From: Hofstenia miamia
Taxonomy: Eukaryota > Xenacoelomorpha > Acoela
Assembly: GCA_004352715.1 (NCBI GenBank)
Contig: SCFE01000096.1
Coordinates: 922,153 to 986,152, forward strand
Length of the DNA stretch: 64,000 bases
Reading direction: 5' to 3'
Each line of letters opens with the position of its first letter. Position 1 is the first letter of the stretch. Below the pieces are notes generated by a model, which worked only from the letters and a program-made list of their open reading frames with translations, was not told the origin of the DNA and did no database searches. Positions 11,310-22,935 of this stretch are shown piece after piece. Position numbers and translations under genes: made by a program.

Positions 11310-11931
11310 ATATATACATATATAATAAAAATATTAATAATAATAATTATAATAATAATAATAGTAATAATAATATATTTTTATAAAGCGCATACATTAC
11401 AAATATGTAATCTGATCTACTATATACAAATCATACACGTTGTATATACAGTGGAACCGAATGAAGCTTAACCGTTGCTTAAAAATTAGCAATATCATCG
11501 CATGATCTAATTAACAATGCCATAAAACTGGGCGATGCATCGACTAATCGAATCGCAATTGATGGAGATGTTAATGATAAAAGTGGAAAATTTGCACCAA
11601 AATAGTCCAATATTTGTGGAGCACTTAAATCATTGACTTTTGAAACAGCCTTAGATGTACCTATTAGATCACTAAAGACTAAAATTTTCCGTTTGTTGTT
11701 ATTATTAGAATTATTAATGTTGGTATAATTAATACGTTGTCAAGCGTATTTCTAAGGTGTTTCAAATCAGCAATGTTGGTGGAAATGGATTGAGCTTTGC
11801 CATCTCTCAGCCATATTTTTTCAGTATTTTTAATTCTGCATCATAGCATTTTTGATTGGACATTCTTACATATTTAATCTTTGATGTATGAGTGTAGTTC
11901 ATATAATGCTATAGTATATATATATATATAT
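11310..11931. repeat. Tandem duplication, copy 2
   Basis: Second copy of the 623-bp unit, apparently identical to copy 1. It then runs on into unique sequence (GCAATTGGTTATATG). The single N between copies and the identity point to an unmerged assembly overlap rather than an old duplication. Confidence 0.9.
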
Positions 11932-12251
11932 ATATACATATAGCAATTGGTTATATGTAAAACTTTTCGAATATACTATTGTCATCATCAGTTTACAATT
12001 ATTGCGGCAGTCAAAGCCTACAATATACCATACACTCTATAAGATAATGTCACTGTACACACTAACACATATTAATCTTATTCTTTGCTATTTATGTTTA
12101 AAGCTTTATTAAAACATTTGCAACTTTTGTACAAGCATATGAATATGAACTAATTAGTTCAAATTAAGTTACAAATTAAACTAAAGGTATGTAAATAAAA
12201 CATAATGAAAACATTATAAAAAATGAAATTGCAAATACATTGTCTTACTCT

Positions 12252-12689
12252 TGTTCAACCGCTGATGTTAAGGCTATCAAAACAGTGTACAAGTTAATAA
12301 TTCGCCCTGTTCTTCAATACTGCAGTCCGAAACAGGCGTTAGAACGAATTCAGGACATTTAAAATGAGGATACCTAATATTGATTTTAAAATTGTGTGTA
12401 ATCATTATAAGATACAATCATTATAATACAAAAAACAAATTCAATGTAACATCGTATGGAGTAAAATTACAAAAAATTTAAATCATCCTCTGCATCATCT
12501 AGTTCCTACTGAAAGAAACATAAATTAGCCACTAAGGAAGCCAAGACTCTATGATTCAGCTTATAGAACGAAACGATTTCTCAAGAGTTTTGTTTCGATG
12601 CAATCAAGAAATGGAGATATAGATTATGGTGCTTTTTAATTGTTGTGTTATCTATTTTTTGAGCTTTTGGTCGCAAAGACAAATATATT

Positions 12690-12690
<1 letters not shown>
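12252..12690 (+). pseudogene. LINE 3' end (RT C-terminal region) remnant
   Basis: The plus strand encodes CSTADVKAIKTVYKLIIRPV, then LQYCSP and LERIQ, the conserved region after the RT thumb of CR1/Jockey-like LINEs, followed by several stops. The non-coding tail ends in TTGGTCGCAAAGACAAATAT, directly before the CT microsatellite. A 5'-truncated dead copy. Confidence 0.75.

Positions 12691-12721
<31 letters not shown>
12690..12721. repeat. (CT)n microsatellite
   Basis: Near-pure CT run with one TTT interruption, placed exactly between the 3' ends of two opposite LINE remnants. Confidence 0.9.
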
Positions 12722-14215
12722 AATTAATACCTACCTCTTTTAGTATATCTAAATTTCGTTTGATCTTAAAGCAAGTTTTCTTTTAGAATCTTTTTAAATT
12801 AATTAAGTTTTGTGATCTTGCGAACTTGGATTGGCAGCTTGTTCCATAAATTGCATGTAGCTGGTGTATATGCATTTTTCCAAAAAATTAATTTTGCTTA
12901 TACATTGCCGATGCGTACACAGGAGCGCATATTGTAAGACATAAAATTAATTAAAAATTTACTTCCATCGTCGATATCTGAACATTTTTATTAAACTACC
13001 TTATTTTGAGCAATAAAGTGGTGCTAGTATGCAAAATTTCTGTAGTAGTACTCTTGTCTGTGGCATGTTGATAGTAATCACAGTTCTTAAATGACCAGTT
13101 AAACACTCTTTTTATTCGTTCTTTATCAGAAACTTCAATGTTGTTTAATATATGTAGAATACATATATATTCATAATGACTCATTACTAGTGCATCAATT
13201 ACTGTTTGCTTTTTGGCAATTCTGTTTAGTTGTTTTAAATAGCAAATATCTGCCGCTATTTTTTTAATGTTAATGTCAACAAAGATTTAAAACTGAAGAA
13301 ACTGTATCTGAAGTTAAAATTGACTCAGTTTTATTTGACATTTATATTTTTAATATGGATTTTATGTTGGAGATGTTCTTTGGACTGACTGTTAAATTTC
13401 GTTGTTTACATTAATAGGTAATTTGTTTTGTACGAAAAAGTCTATTACATTTTGTATATTATTTTCTAATTTTCCTGTTGCCACTATGGAATCTTTATCT
13501 TTTGTAGATTATGCCGATATCATCAGCAAATTGTATTAATTTACAATCCTTTACATATAGCGAACAATTATTTACATACAGTATGAAATGCATAGGGCCT
13601 AACATTGTTCCTTGAGGAACGCCTTTAGTTTTGGAAATATATGGCGAATATATGTTATTAATTTTAATGCGTTTTCTGTTTGTTAAGAAATCTTTGAGTA
13701 ATACTCTTGGGTTGTGGCAAAAGCCATATTTAGCTAATTTACTATTTAAAATATCGAAGTCTATGCTATCAAATCAAAAGCCTTTACTTCGATCTAAATG
13801 CGCTACTGCATATATTTTTGCTTAGATTATATCGAACACTTTGTGTGAAGACTAAAATAACGTCAGTAATGCTATAGCCTTTTCTGTATGCAAATTGATT
13901 GGATGATAAGATATTATTAGTATTTAAGTAGAAGATTTTTTGATCATTTAGTCAGTCTTTCAAAAATTTTAGAAAAAGAATTTTTAATCGATGTAATTCT
14001 TACAATCAGTTGTATCTCCTCTCTTATAAATGGTGATTATGTCAGCATATTTTAAGATTTGAGGAAAAAAATTTGTATGTACAGAATAATTAAAGATAAA
14101 TAGTAGTTGTTCAAGGAAGATACTAGAAAACAAGATGAAATGTTGTCTAAATTTTGTATTATTATTGCTGACGGTTTTTTGGAAGTCAAATGCTTGATTT
14201 ACTAGTTCGATTTCT
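12722..14215 (-). pseudogene. LINE reverse transcriptase remnant (C-terminal half)
   Basis: Minus strand, in order from 14,215 down: FPQILKYADIITIYKRGD (start of RT); SNQFAYRKGYSITDVI; an LDRSKAF-type block with stops; YGFCHNPRVLLKDFLTNRKR; KGVPQGTMLGPMHFILYVNN near 13,590-13,640; the catalytic box as QFADD near 13,510; NVIDFFVQNKLPIN; and at the 3' end WNKLPIQVR near 12,830, typical of LINE C-termini. Several stops and frameshifts show it is inactive. This copy and the one at 20.9-22.9 kb share motif style with the copy at 1-1186 but are diverged from it. Confidence 0.88.
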
Positions 14216-14298
14216 TTAATTCATGATGGTCGCTGAATATTTCAGTTTCAAGATGGATTTTAAAATTTTCCATATTTCGAATGCCAAAATGTCGCTTA

Positions 14299-14396
14299 GG
14301 CCACGGTTAGACTACGTGATTGGTAGCAAGAAAAGAAACAAAATCACGTCGAAATGCCAATTATCTTGCTACCAATCACGTAGTCTAACCGTGGCC
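14299..14396. mobile_element. 98-bp foldback MITE with TTA target duplication (PIF/Harbinger-type)
   Basis: Two perfect 33-bp inverted arms (14,299-14,331 and 14,364-14,396), beginning GGCCACGGTTAGACTACGTG, enclose a 32-bp loop. The element is flanked on both sides by TTA (14,296-14,298 and 14,397-14,399). TTA/TWA duplications and GG...CC ends are hallmarks of PIF/Harbinger-type elements. Perfect arms suggest recent insertion. It has no coding capacity. Open frames crossing it on both strands are artefacts of the palindrome. Confidence 0.75.
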
Positions 14397-14653
14397 TTAG
14401 TTTCATCAATATATAGGTTACTAAATCTATTACTAAGATGTTTGTAGATGATGGACGATTCAAATTTGAGTCAATGTACATACTGAGCATATAGTGAGTC
14501 ATAATGGAATGGTTTGTTAAGGCCAACTTAATTATTAAAAATCAGTTTGGTAGTGGCGAAAGGCAAGCCTGTTCAATCAGGGATCTTTATAAACATATTT
14601 ATAAAGTATTTTTGGAGTAAAAAATTTAGAATAATTTGTTTACCTTTTCTAAA

Positions 14654-14680
14654 TTATATATATATATATATATATATAAA
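14654..14680. repeat. (TA)n microsatellite
   Basis: Pure TA run in otherwise featureless DNA. Confidence 0.9.
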
Positions 14681-14814
14681 ATTTCAAAATACCAACTTAT
14701 TTCGTAATAAGAAAATAAACTGAAGATTTAAATAGCAAAGATTATTGTATTTAGAAAAAGATTGTTTCTAGTATAAATTATTTTAGAATATTGATTGTAA
14801 TTATTATTTGCTAA

Positions 14815-15300
14815 ACCTTAAGCAGCTCGGTGTCCCTCTAAAAGGCAAACTGTTTACAAAATATTTTGTCAAATCCCATCTGCAAATTGAAATTCGTGAG
14901 ACCTGAACACATTTATTGGTGCTGAATGTGGTTGGCTGTAATTTTGAAAATTTGTACTAAATGTATGACTGTGTCAAAAGATTAACTATTTTTCTTTGAG
15001 AATTCTGATTTTTGGAAAAAATTTGGATTTTCTCTATACCTAATGTTCTGGTAATTAAAAGCTTAAAACCCATGCGATCAACAATGAACTTAACTGTTCC
15101 TATATAAGCAGAATGACCTCCTAAACCCATTGAGGAGGTGTGTAGTGCGGAAAGTCAGGCGTAGCGAAGCCAAAATCATGCCTTAATGGAGTAATGGTGG
15201 AGAGAGGGGGCACTTCCTATCCTGTCACAGTGCAGTTAAGGGACATCACCAGGTCAGGGTTAAGGAACGTAGGGTACTGCTCAATCTAGTGGGGCTTTTT
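14815..15300 (+). repeat. Dispersed repeat A, copy 2
   Basis: Opens AACCTTAAGCAGCTCGGTGT, closely resembling AACCTTAAACAGCCTGGCGT at 36,747. Internal blocks (TTTCTTTGAGAATTCTGATT, TTTGGATTTTCTCTATACCT) match the other copies. The GC-richer end with CCCATTGAGGAGGTG is shared with copy 3 in part. Confidence 0.45.
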
Positions 15301-17733
15301 GATTGTAAATATCTTCATTATTTTTAAGTTTCAAGCGTTTAAAAATTCCTAGACTCCTTAAGTATTAAAAAACAAGCTTACCAAGGAACAAGCAATTCGT
15401 AGTAAAGAAAGTTTTTCGATAGAATTAGGTGAAATGTTAAAATGATTAAATTTGCTTGTTTTATAATTTGGAAATAAAAATCAATTAAGTAATAACTAAA
15501 CAAAAACTATTGATTTTACACGAGAAGAAAAAAATTTCAAATAGCTCAGAAATTTTGATTCGTATAAATCAGAGATGAAATTGGGTCATGCAAGATCGAT
15601 TTATGGGCCGGGACTGGCCGAGTTATTTAACTTATATTCTGGCCGAAACTACTATTTGTCATCAGTATCAAAGACATCAAATGTAAAATGCAAAATTGTT
15701 GAAAGACTACAAAGATTCTGGTAGTTCTGTTATTAGTGAAAACGCATTGGTTTTTTTGGTAATTCATAAAAATTAAGTTTCCAAGATTGTCTATATGCTT
15801 CTGAATGGCTAAATTTTTCAGACACACTTAGATCCAGTAACATTTGAAAGGGTGGAATTACTCAATTTTGAAAGGATTCTAGCAACTTTATGCAGTTTAT
15901 TTTCAATTTACTTTATGGGCATTTACAAAGATATTTGCAGGTGTGTTCCATAGTATTACTAAAATAATTTTTAGGCTTTACTAATCAGCATTGCATCTTA
16001 ACAGCATTGACTTAAAGTTTGTGAGAAACAAGCTGATTTCAATTTAAAGTCTTTTTCTAGTTTTGTTATGATTAACTTTAAACAGTTTAATATAAATGAT
16101 AAAAGACTATTATCAACATATTTGAGTATTTAGCATACATATGAAATAGAAAATCACTGAATATTAAACCCTTATGAATGCCTTGATTTCTAGTAATCAA
16201 ATTAGAATACAACCAAATTTAACGCAATGATTAATTAAATACTATAATACTCCGGTCGGCTTACACCAGTTTTACCCTAATCACACTTTTTACCGTTGGC
16301 ATCAAAGGCGTAATTAGGCCTTCGTTTTGTTACCCCTATTCAACGCAGTGATCTATTTATAGACCTATGGTAGAAGGGATGAATTTGCCAAGTCCATTAA
16401 CTTAAATCATTCGATATCGATTGAGGTTCTTATGTAATATATTTGAACTCAATTATCAACTTCAGAACGTTCTAAGATACAAAATAACATAAAGTTGATC
16501 TCATTTGATGAAATAATTTGTCGTAGAATATTAAATGCATTCAACAAAAAATGTCGCGAGTTTACCTTCTTCTACTTGAAGACTATCCCACCAAAACATC
16601 AAAGCTGACGGCCCATATTTGGCCCATCTAGTATCACTACAAGAAAAAACAATAATCTGAAAAATTAATATATTGGTACAACTGTTTGCCATTCAAAAAC
16701 ATTGTTCCACTTTTTTATCTAAAAAATTGTGATTTATGAACTCATCATAGTTATCTCTTTTAAAGTAATCCATTAACTATTTCCCTTAAAAAATAGGCCC
16801 ATAAATTTCTGACTCAGCGCAGCCCATTTACATCTGTGATTGAAAATGTATTGTTCCCAAAATATATTTAACTGTTGTTAAATCAATCTCTTGATCAACC
16901 AAATTTGATTGGTCCAAAATTTGTTCAAAAATATTACTACTGGTTTTGAAGCGATAACTATCAAATCCAGTAAGATAAAGAGAGATTAATGCAGTGGGTA
17001 CATTTCGGTACTTTATATTTTTTAGATTTCAGGTCTACATTTTTAAGATTTCTAAATCAACTCAAATCAATTGAAATCAATTGATATGATATCAACATGT
17101 TAAAATCAATTCAAACAAATATCAAAGGCCACCCTAACATTATTACATGCCACATCAACGAGAATATATTAGAAATTAGTGTCCACAGATTGCCTTTCTT
17201 CCAGTTAGAACATTTCAACAGATTTTCATCAAATCTAACAACACCACTATGCAGGCGATTGTAGGTATGGGAAGCAGAAGTCCTATAAATTTTGTAATTA
17301 TAAATTTTTTACAACTTTTTTATTATATACGCATGGATTAAATAATAATATTCATGCTTTCAAAATATAAAAATATGCATGATGTCAACAAAATGGGTAA
17401 AGAATGATTTAATGAATTTTTTGTATATTTAATACTGAGAAATATTTGAAATTTTGATGCACTCCAAACAGTACACAGTGTAAATTTGTTGAATTAGTGT
17501 AAATAAGATATCAGGTAAACTCTCAAAGGACTTTATACTGCATTGGTAAATTTACAGTTCTTATGCCACACAAAAATGTTCACCGACTTCTTGCATCATA
17601 AAATCTTTTAATCTTGTAGTTTTTTAATGGAGTGCTTCCACTATAGACCTTATCAGCAGATTTTAGTCGAAAATGCAATTATTTTTGTTCACATTGGCTA
17701 CTTTTTATCATCTGATTTTTCATCAGAAAACCC
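15301..17733. other. No gene seen
   Basis: AT-rich sequence with no recognisable coding, RNA or transposon signal. The short frame at 15,627-15,827 (minus) has no motif support. Confidence 0.45.
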
Positions 17734-17826
17734 GGAGTTGGAATAGCGTTCCCACTATTGTTTTTTTGAAAGATGATAAATATTAATGTGATGAAAAATC
17801 GATAGTGGGAACGACTTTCCATCTCC
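17734..17826. repeat. Imperfect 27-bp-arm palindrome (MITE-like)
   Basis: GGAGTTGGAATAGCGTTCCC at 17,734 pairs with 17,800-17,826, whose reverse complement begins GGAGATGGAAAGTCGTTCCC. Four to five mismatches in 27 bp, loop of 39 bp. GC-richer than its surroundings. Probably a small foldback element. Confidence 0.55.
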
Positions 17827-18327
17827 AATAAGAAAAATAACAACATCTGCTCAAGGATTTCTTTGTTCTTGAGTGTAGCATATTTAAACTTCAATAATCG
17901 GTTAGATACATAATGCACGACATGCAGCCTTCTAAAACTTACTATGGCCAGAGACTAGAAGCAGACTACCGCAGCGACTATGTTTATAAGGAAACATATC
18001 TAAGAAATTTTTATTGATCGTCGTCTTTGATTATTTCATTGTATCTTATTATGAATATATTGTTGTTAATCAGTTGTTTGTTACTGATTTAATTAAAGAT
18101 TATTATTACTTTTACATCGACAAAATACAATCGGAGACACAAACATGCTAAACACATTTACTGGTTTTTTACACTGAGCTCACCACACCACATAGACACA
18201 CATACATTTATTTTATATATATTTTATTATTATTTTGTAAATACATGTATTTGTAGTTTGTAGCTTTTCTTACTGTCATTTATTTACTGCAATAAATTTG
18301 CTTTGACTCTTATTTAAATATATATAT
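17827..18327. other. Flank of gap, no gene
   Basis: AT-rich sequence. The part at 18,205-18,300 (TTTATTATTATTTTGTAAAT, TAGTTTGTAG, AATTTGCTTT) recurs diverged at 18,690-18,775 on the other side of the gap. Confidence 0.45.
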
Positions 18328-18449
18328 NNNNNNNNNNNNNNNNNNNNNNNNNNNNNNNNNNNNNNNNNNNNNNNNNNNNNNNNNNNNNNNNNNNNNNNNN
18401 NNNNNNNNNNNNNNNNNNNNNNNNNNNNNNNNNNNNNNNNNNNNNNNNN
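18328..18449. other. Assembly gap (122 N) inside a TA repeat
   Basis: The run of N has TATATAT on both sides, so the missing part is probably microsatellite. Confidence 0.98.
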
Positions 18450-18489
<40 letters not shown>

Positions 18490-19084
18490 TTGTGTTTATT
18501 AGTTTTGTAGGTTTAGATTTGTTTATTACATTTTATCTGTAACTTTTTGGCAGGAAAATTGCTATTTGACTTTTATTATATTATTGCTATTATTATTAAA
18601 ATATTGGGAACATTCCTCTTTAAACGCAATGCATACTTAGCGGCAATAATTCAGCACACCTTTGTGAAAACACACAAATTTATGTTGTATATATTTTATT
18701 ATTATTTTGTAAATAGTTTGTAGTTTATAGTTTAGTACTAGTTTTTTCAGTAATAATTTGCTTTTGAACCCTATTATTATTATTAAAATTGGAAATACTA
18801 AATAATGAACTGCTCTCTGTTGTTTTTTGTGTAAACTTTTTATTTGTTCTATCCTTATTAAATACATGTGCTTGTTTACATCATTGTGCTTATTAATTTA
18901 AAATATTAAATAATGTATATTCGTAATGTAATATTCGTTTTTCTAAAAACATTTATTGGTTTCAAGAATTTTTTCCTCTACTGTAAATCTATATCAATAT
19001 ATATTTCTTGATTTATTGGGCTCATATTCAAAATATAGTACTTTCGGTGGAGTCTCCTGCTTTATTCATTAGAAAAGCTTTTAG
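18450..19084. other. TA microsatellite and featureless DNA
   Basis: A TA run continues to about 18,486. After that no supported gene. Confidence 0.5.
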
Positions 19085-19498
19085 TGGCCTGCTGTGGTAT
19101 TGTCATTCAATGAAAATCATATCGAATTCACTTTGATTAATTTAATTCTAAATGGAATGGTACACATAAATGGACATTTTATAGTAGGGAAGGTTGCAAA
19201 GAGTGTATTATCCAATGATGTTCTATATCATGAATTTTATCTGAAAACTGAAAATTTTAATGAAAAACACTCTGGAGAAGACTTTTTACATGCATAAAAA
19301 ACCGGCCGGTCCTGATCAGGATATACCCCGCCCTAGCTCTTTCAATCAGTCTAATATATTGAGGTCGCCAAATATATATTCTACTCCGCTATTTATGTGA
19401 GTGATAATGACAATTCACTTGAGAATGAAGGATTCTATCACATTGATAGCTGTAGTGATTTAGTAAATGAATCTGAAGAGTTCCAACCACAATCATAA
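19085..19498 (+). pseudogene. Unrecognised coding-like remnant
   Basis: From 19,085 a 70-codon open frame (PAVVLSFNENHIEFTLINLI at its start, ending GEDFLHA) is followed in the +1 frame by a proline/serine-rich stretch (KKPAGPDQDIPRPSSF). Then, back in the first frame, comes an acidic run (VSDNDNSLENEGFYHIDSCS). The sequence is less AT-rich here and the three stretches abut, which suggests a broken gene or retroelement fragment. No family recognised; could also be chance. Confidence 0.3.
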
Positions 19499-20912
19499 AA
19501 ATATTGCGGTTAAAAGCAAAAATCTGATGCCAAAAGCCAAAGTGCATTTTTTCTGCACATATTGTTTAAAGTGCCACATTTTCCATTGATGAAAAAAGTT
19601 TCATACGAACTAAGTTACATTTTTATGTTATATCGTTATGATATATTTTACATCATTATGCTATGATTTACTGAGACATCGTTGTGCTGTCTGTAATTTA
19701 CATCTTAAAAAATATTTTAATGATTTAAATGCATATTTTTTTGCGCATAAAAGTCTATGAAAGTTATATTTTTAACTATTAATCAAGTATTTATAAGGCC
19801 ACATGAAAATTTTTTACAATCAAAGCACTGGTTAGCTAAATATGTACGAACATTAACATAAATCCAAAATTATTTGAGAAAATGTGTGATTTAAGTCCGA
19901 AATAATATTTGTTGATAAATTGCAACAATTTATTGTTGTGCAATATGAAATAGAAACCAAGCAACATATTTGTTTCTAGCATGAAACTGCTTATTAATGT
20001 AGATTTTAGCGCTAAACTTTAAAAAATAAGTGTCACTAATTTCTATGCAGCTTAATGTTTTACACAAGATTATTTCATAATGTATGTTTATAAAAAATAT
20101 GTTGAACTGGGTACCTAACATTTTTTGCCCTAGTCCCATACTAGTACCAGTTCCACTGATATACATATTTCCAGTCAACACCATGAGATCTTTTAATTAG
20201 AAGACCTTCACTATTCACAAATTTTGACATTAGAAACAAACCCAGTGTTGATCATAGCCAAAAAATGCGGCCCATTTAAAATTTTGAGATATTGTCAATG
20301 ATAATGTGGAAAAATTCAATTATGTTTACAGCATGCGATTTTTGCATTTAAAAATTTCTACCGTGGGGAAAGATTTTCAAATTTCACTATTTATTCGTGT
20401 ATTAAGTGGAGCCGAAAAATAACATTTGGTGAAGAACATTCCAAACATAATAGAATTACTCTAAAAGGCTGAGAAAACCTGTCAACTTTCCGAATAAAGA
20501 CCTGGTTACAATTTTGTTAAGATAAAAATCCATTCGATTTCAAGCAATCATAATACTTTAATCACAAATTTTTATTTGATTAATGTTGATTTCTTTTAAC
20601 TACAGGTACAACATATATTTAAACTATCATGTACATAACATGTATTAAGGCTACAAACATATTAAGAAAATGAATATGAACTTTGTTATCAGTGTAATTG
20701 TTTGTTTCTTGGTGACATTTATAAACTACATATAATTTAATATTTTCCATTTATTATTCTTGAGCTGTACATCTTATTCAATAATTAGTGAAACAATTGA
20801 TATTTTTCCTCTATTCATGTTTTGCAACTTCGTCTTAAATAATGTATAGTTTTTTCCATTTTTTGTACTACATGTATAGTCTAATTTATGTTCCATAGTG
20901 ATATTGAATAAT
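19499..20912. other. No gene seen
   Basis: AT-rich. The minus frame at 19,930-20,184 has no motif support. Confidence 0.45.
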
Positions 20913-22935
20913 TTAGAAATCCGTCTTTATTAAATTTCTATTATACTTCGCTTTTGTAAATGTAATTGTTCTTGGATTTAGATGATTAGAAATTTTCAAT
21001 TTTTTTTCCAAAATATTTTGAATAGCTTCTAATGATCTTAGATGGCATTTACACATTACTTCTTTTTGATTTTTGTTACTAAATATGTTTATTCCCCATT
21101 TAAATACTTTCTCCATGACCTACAAGGTCATGCTTTTTCCAATTTCGATTTTGCTATTTTCTCTAAGTTAGTTAATAAACAAGATGAGTGTAAGTAGTGA
21201 AATAGAGCAAGTGATCGAAAGAGTATTACCCTCCATTTTATTGGTAGTAATTTGTATTTATTTAATTGATCTTATACCACACGCCATTTTCTTTATGATA
21301 TTGTTTACCTCTTCTTCAATATTCAAATTATTATCAATTACTATTCCCAAGTATTTAATCTTAGTGATTCCTAAATGAAGTTGTTACATATCTTAATACT
21401 TTCTAGAGTTGATTCATTTCTTCAATTTTTAATTACCATTGAAATAGTTTTCCAATATTTAAATTTAACAAATTATTATTTTATCGACATTTTCTTGAAA
21501 GGTCAAAATATCATTACAATAAATGAGAGCATTATCTACAAATTGTACATTATTACTATTAATGTGCTGATCCATATCATTTACATATAACCTAAAAGTA
21601 ATTGACCCAGTACTGATCCTTGCGATGCTCCATGGTTTAGTTCTAATTAATTTGATGTTTCTTCTTTGAATTTCACTTATTGCTATCTATTATATAAATA
21701 ACTATTTAGTAAATCTATTAAGGAGTCACTAAAACTTTAAATTTTCTTTAACTTTACCAATTGAATAGAATGGTTTATTGAATAAAATTTTTATCTCCAG
21801 TCTTCAATAGCATAAAGTAAAGCTTTATTTGTAGAATTACGTTTTTGAAATCCAAACTGATGTTTTGATATTAATTCCTTTTCTTCCATAAAGAGGTTAA
21901 TTTGGTTGCATAATAATTTTTCAAATATTTTATTAATTACTGTTAAAACTGAAACTGCAAGTACTTTTCTACCTTTCTTATATATTGATGAAACTTTAGC
22001 AATTTTTAAATAATCAAGATATGTTAATTCTGCTGAACATTGATTAAATAAGACACACAAAGGTCTCAATGAAATACCTATAGCACCCTTCAACAATCAG
22101 GGCGTAAATTCACAATGACCATTCGCTTTGTTCCAATGAATTTCGTTTGTTCCTTTGTAAAATTCTACTCAGGTATTAAATGTCGGTTTATTGGGATCAA
22201 CATGTTTTCTAATATTTCGATAGAATTGTAATAGAAAAGTTTAAACTTGTATTTAGATTGTCGTTCATTGGTAGTTTCACCAATCTTTCATTTAAAATAA
22301 TATTTATTCTTTGTCATTTGTAATACATTCACCATTACGATTTACTATATAAGGAATTACATTTTCTTCTTTAAAATTTAGAAAATTCGATATAAATGAC
22401 CACTTTTGATTAACAGACTTTTCATATTAATAGATTTTTGTAAAAATGCTTGTCGATCAAAATTGCATTTTGTTGAGGCTTTATTTCTTAATCTTTTATA
22501 ATAATCATAGTTTGCTTTCGCTGTTTTGACAAAAATTTCGTTTCTTTAAATATCCATATCTTCCACATTTTGTTGCAATTCTTTACATTGTGTTTTTGAA
22601 TCTTTGTAATAGGGAAAAACTTATGATAAATACTTTTTAAATTATCGATTATAAACATTATTCTTTGATCCACTGTTGTGCCAAATTAGTAATCATTCCA
22701 GTTAAAGTTGATCAATTCCTTCAAAAAATTTTTATTAAAGTACTTTTTAAAAAAACATCTTTTAGTGCTATATATACATGAATCAGTTTGAGTCTTTATA
22801 TTGTTAAATATTGCACTTGTCAGTAAGTTGTCTGATATGTAAAATCTGTAACAAAAACTACATATATCTTAATACTTGAGATGTCAGTAATGATGTAATC
22901 AATTAAAGAAAATTAACATATTTGATATGAGTAGG
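20913..22935 (-). pseudogene. LINE remnant (end of endonuclease, RT, C-terminal region)
   Basis: Minus strand, 22,935 downward: LIDYIITD (endonuclease end, near 22,880), then YDYYKRLRNKAS and NGECITNDKE in the linker. An intact 101-codon stretch (22,096-21,791) encodes the RT start, with KVSSIYKKG, INKIFEKLL and KHQFGFQKRNSTNKALL. It is followed by GASQGSVLG, LYVND and a degenerate catalytic box (FVDN for Y/FADD) near 21,540-21,640. Then comes IKYLGIVIDNNLN near 21,360, and a C-terminal stretch (21,116-20,913) with HLRSLEAIQNIL. Stops and frameshifts are frequent and the catalytic box is mutated, so it is dead. Confidence 0.87.

Noticed and set aside
14223-14526. Overlapping frames on both strands sharing RPRLDYVIGSK
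   Set aside because: The shared peptide is produced by the perfect palindrome at 14,299-14,396, not by a gene.
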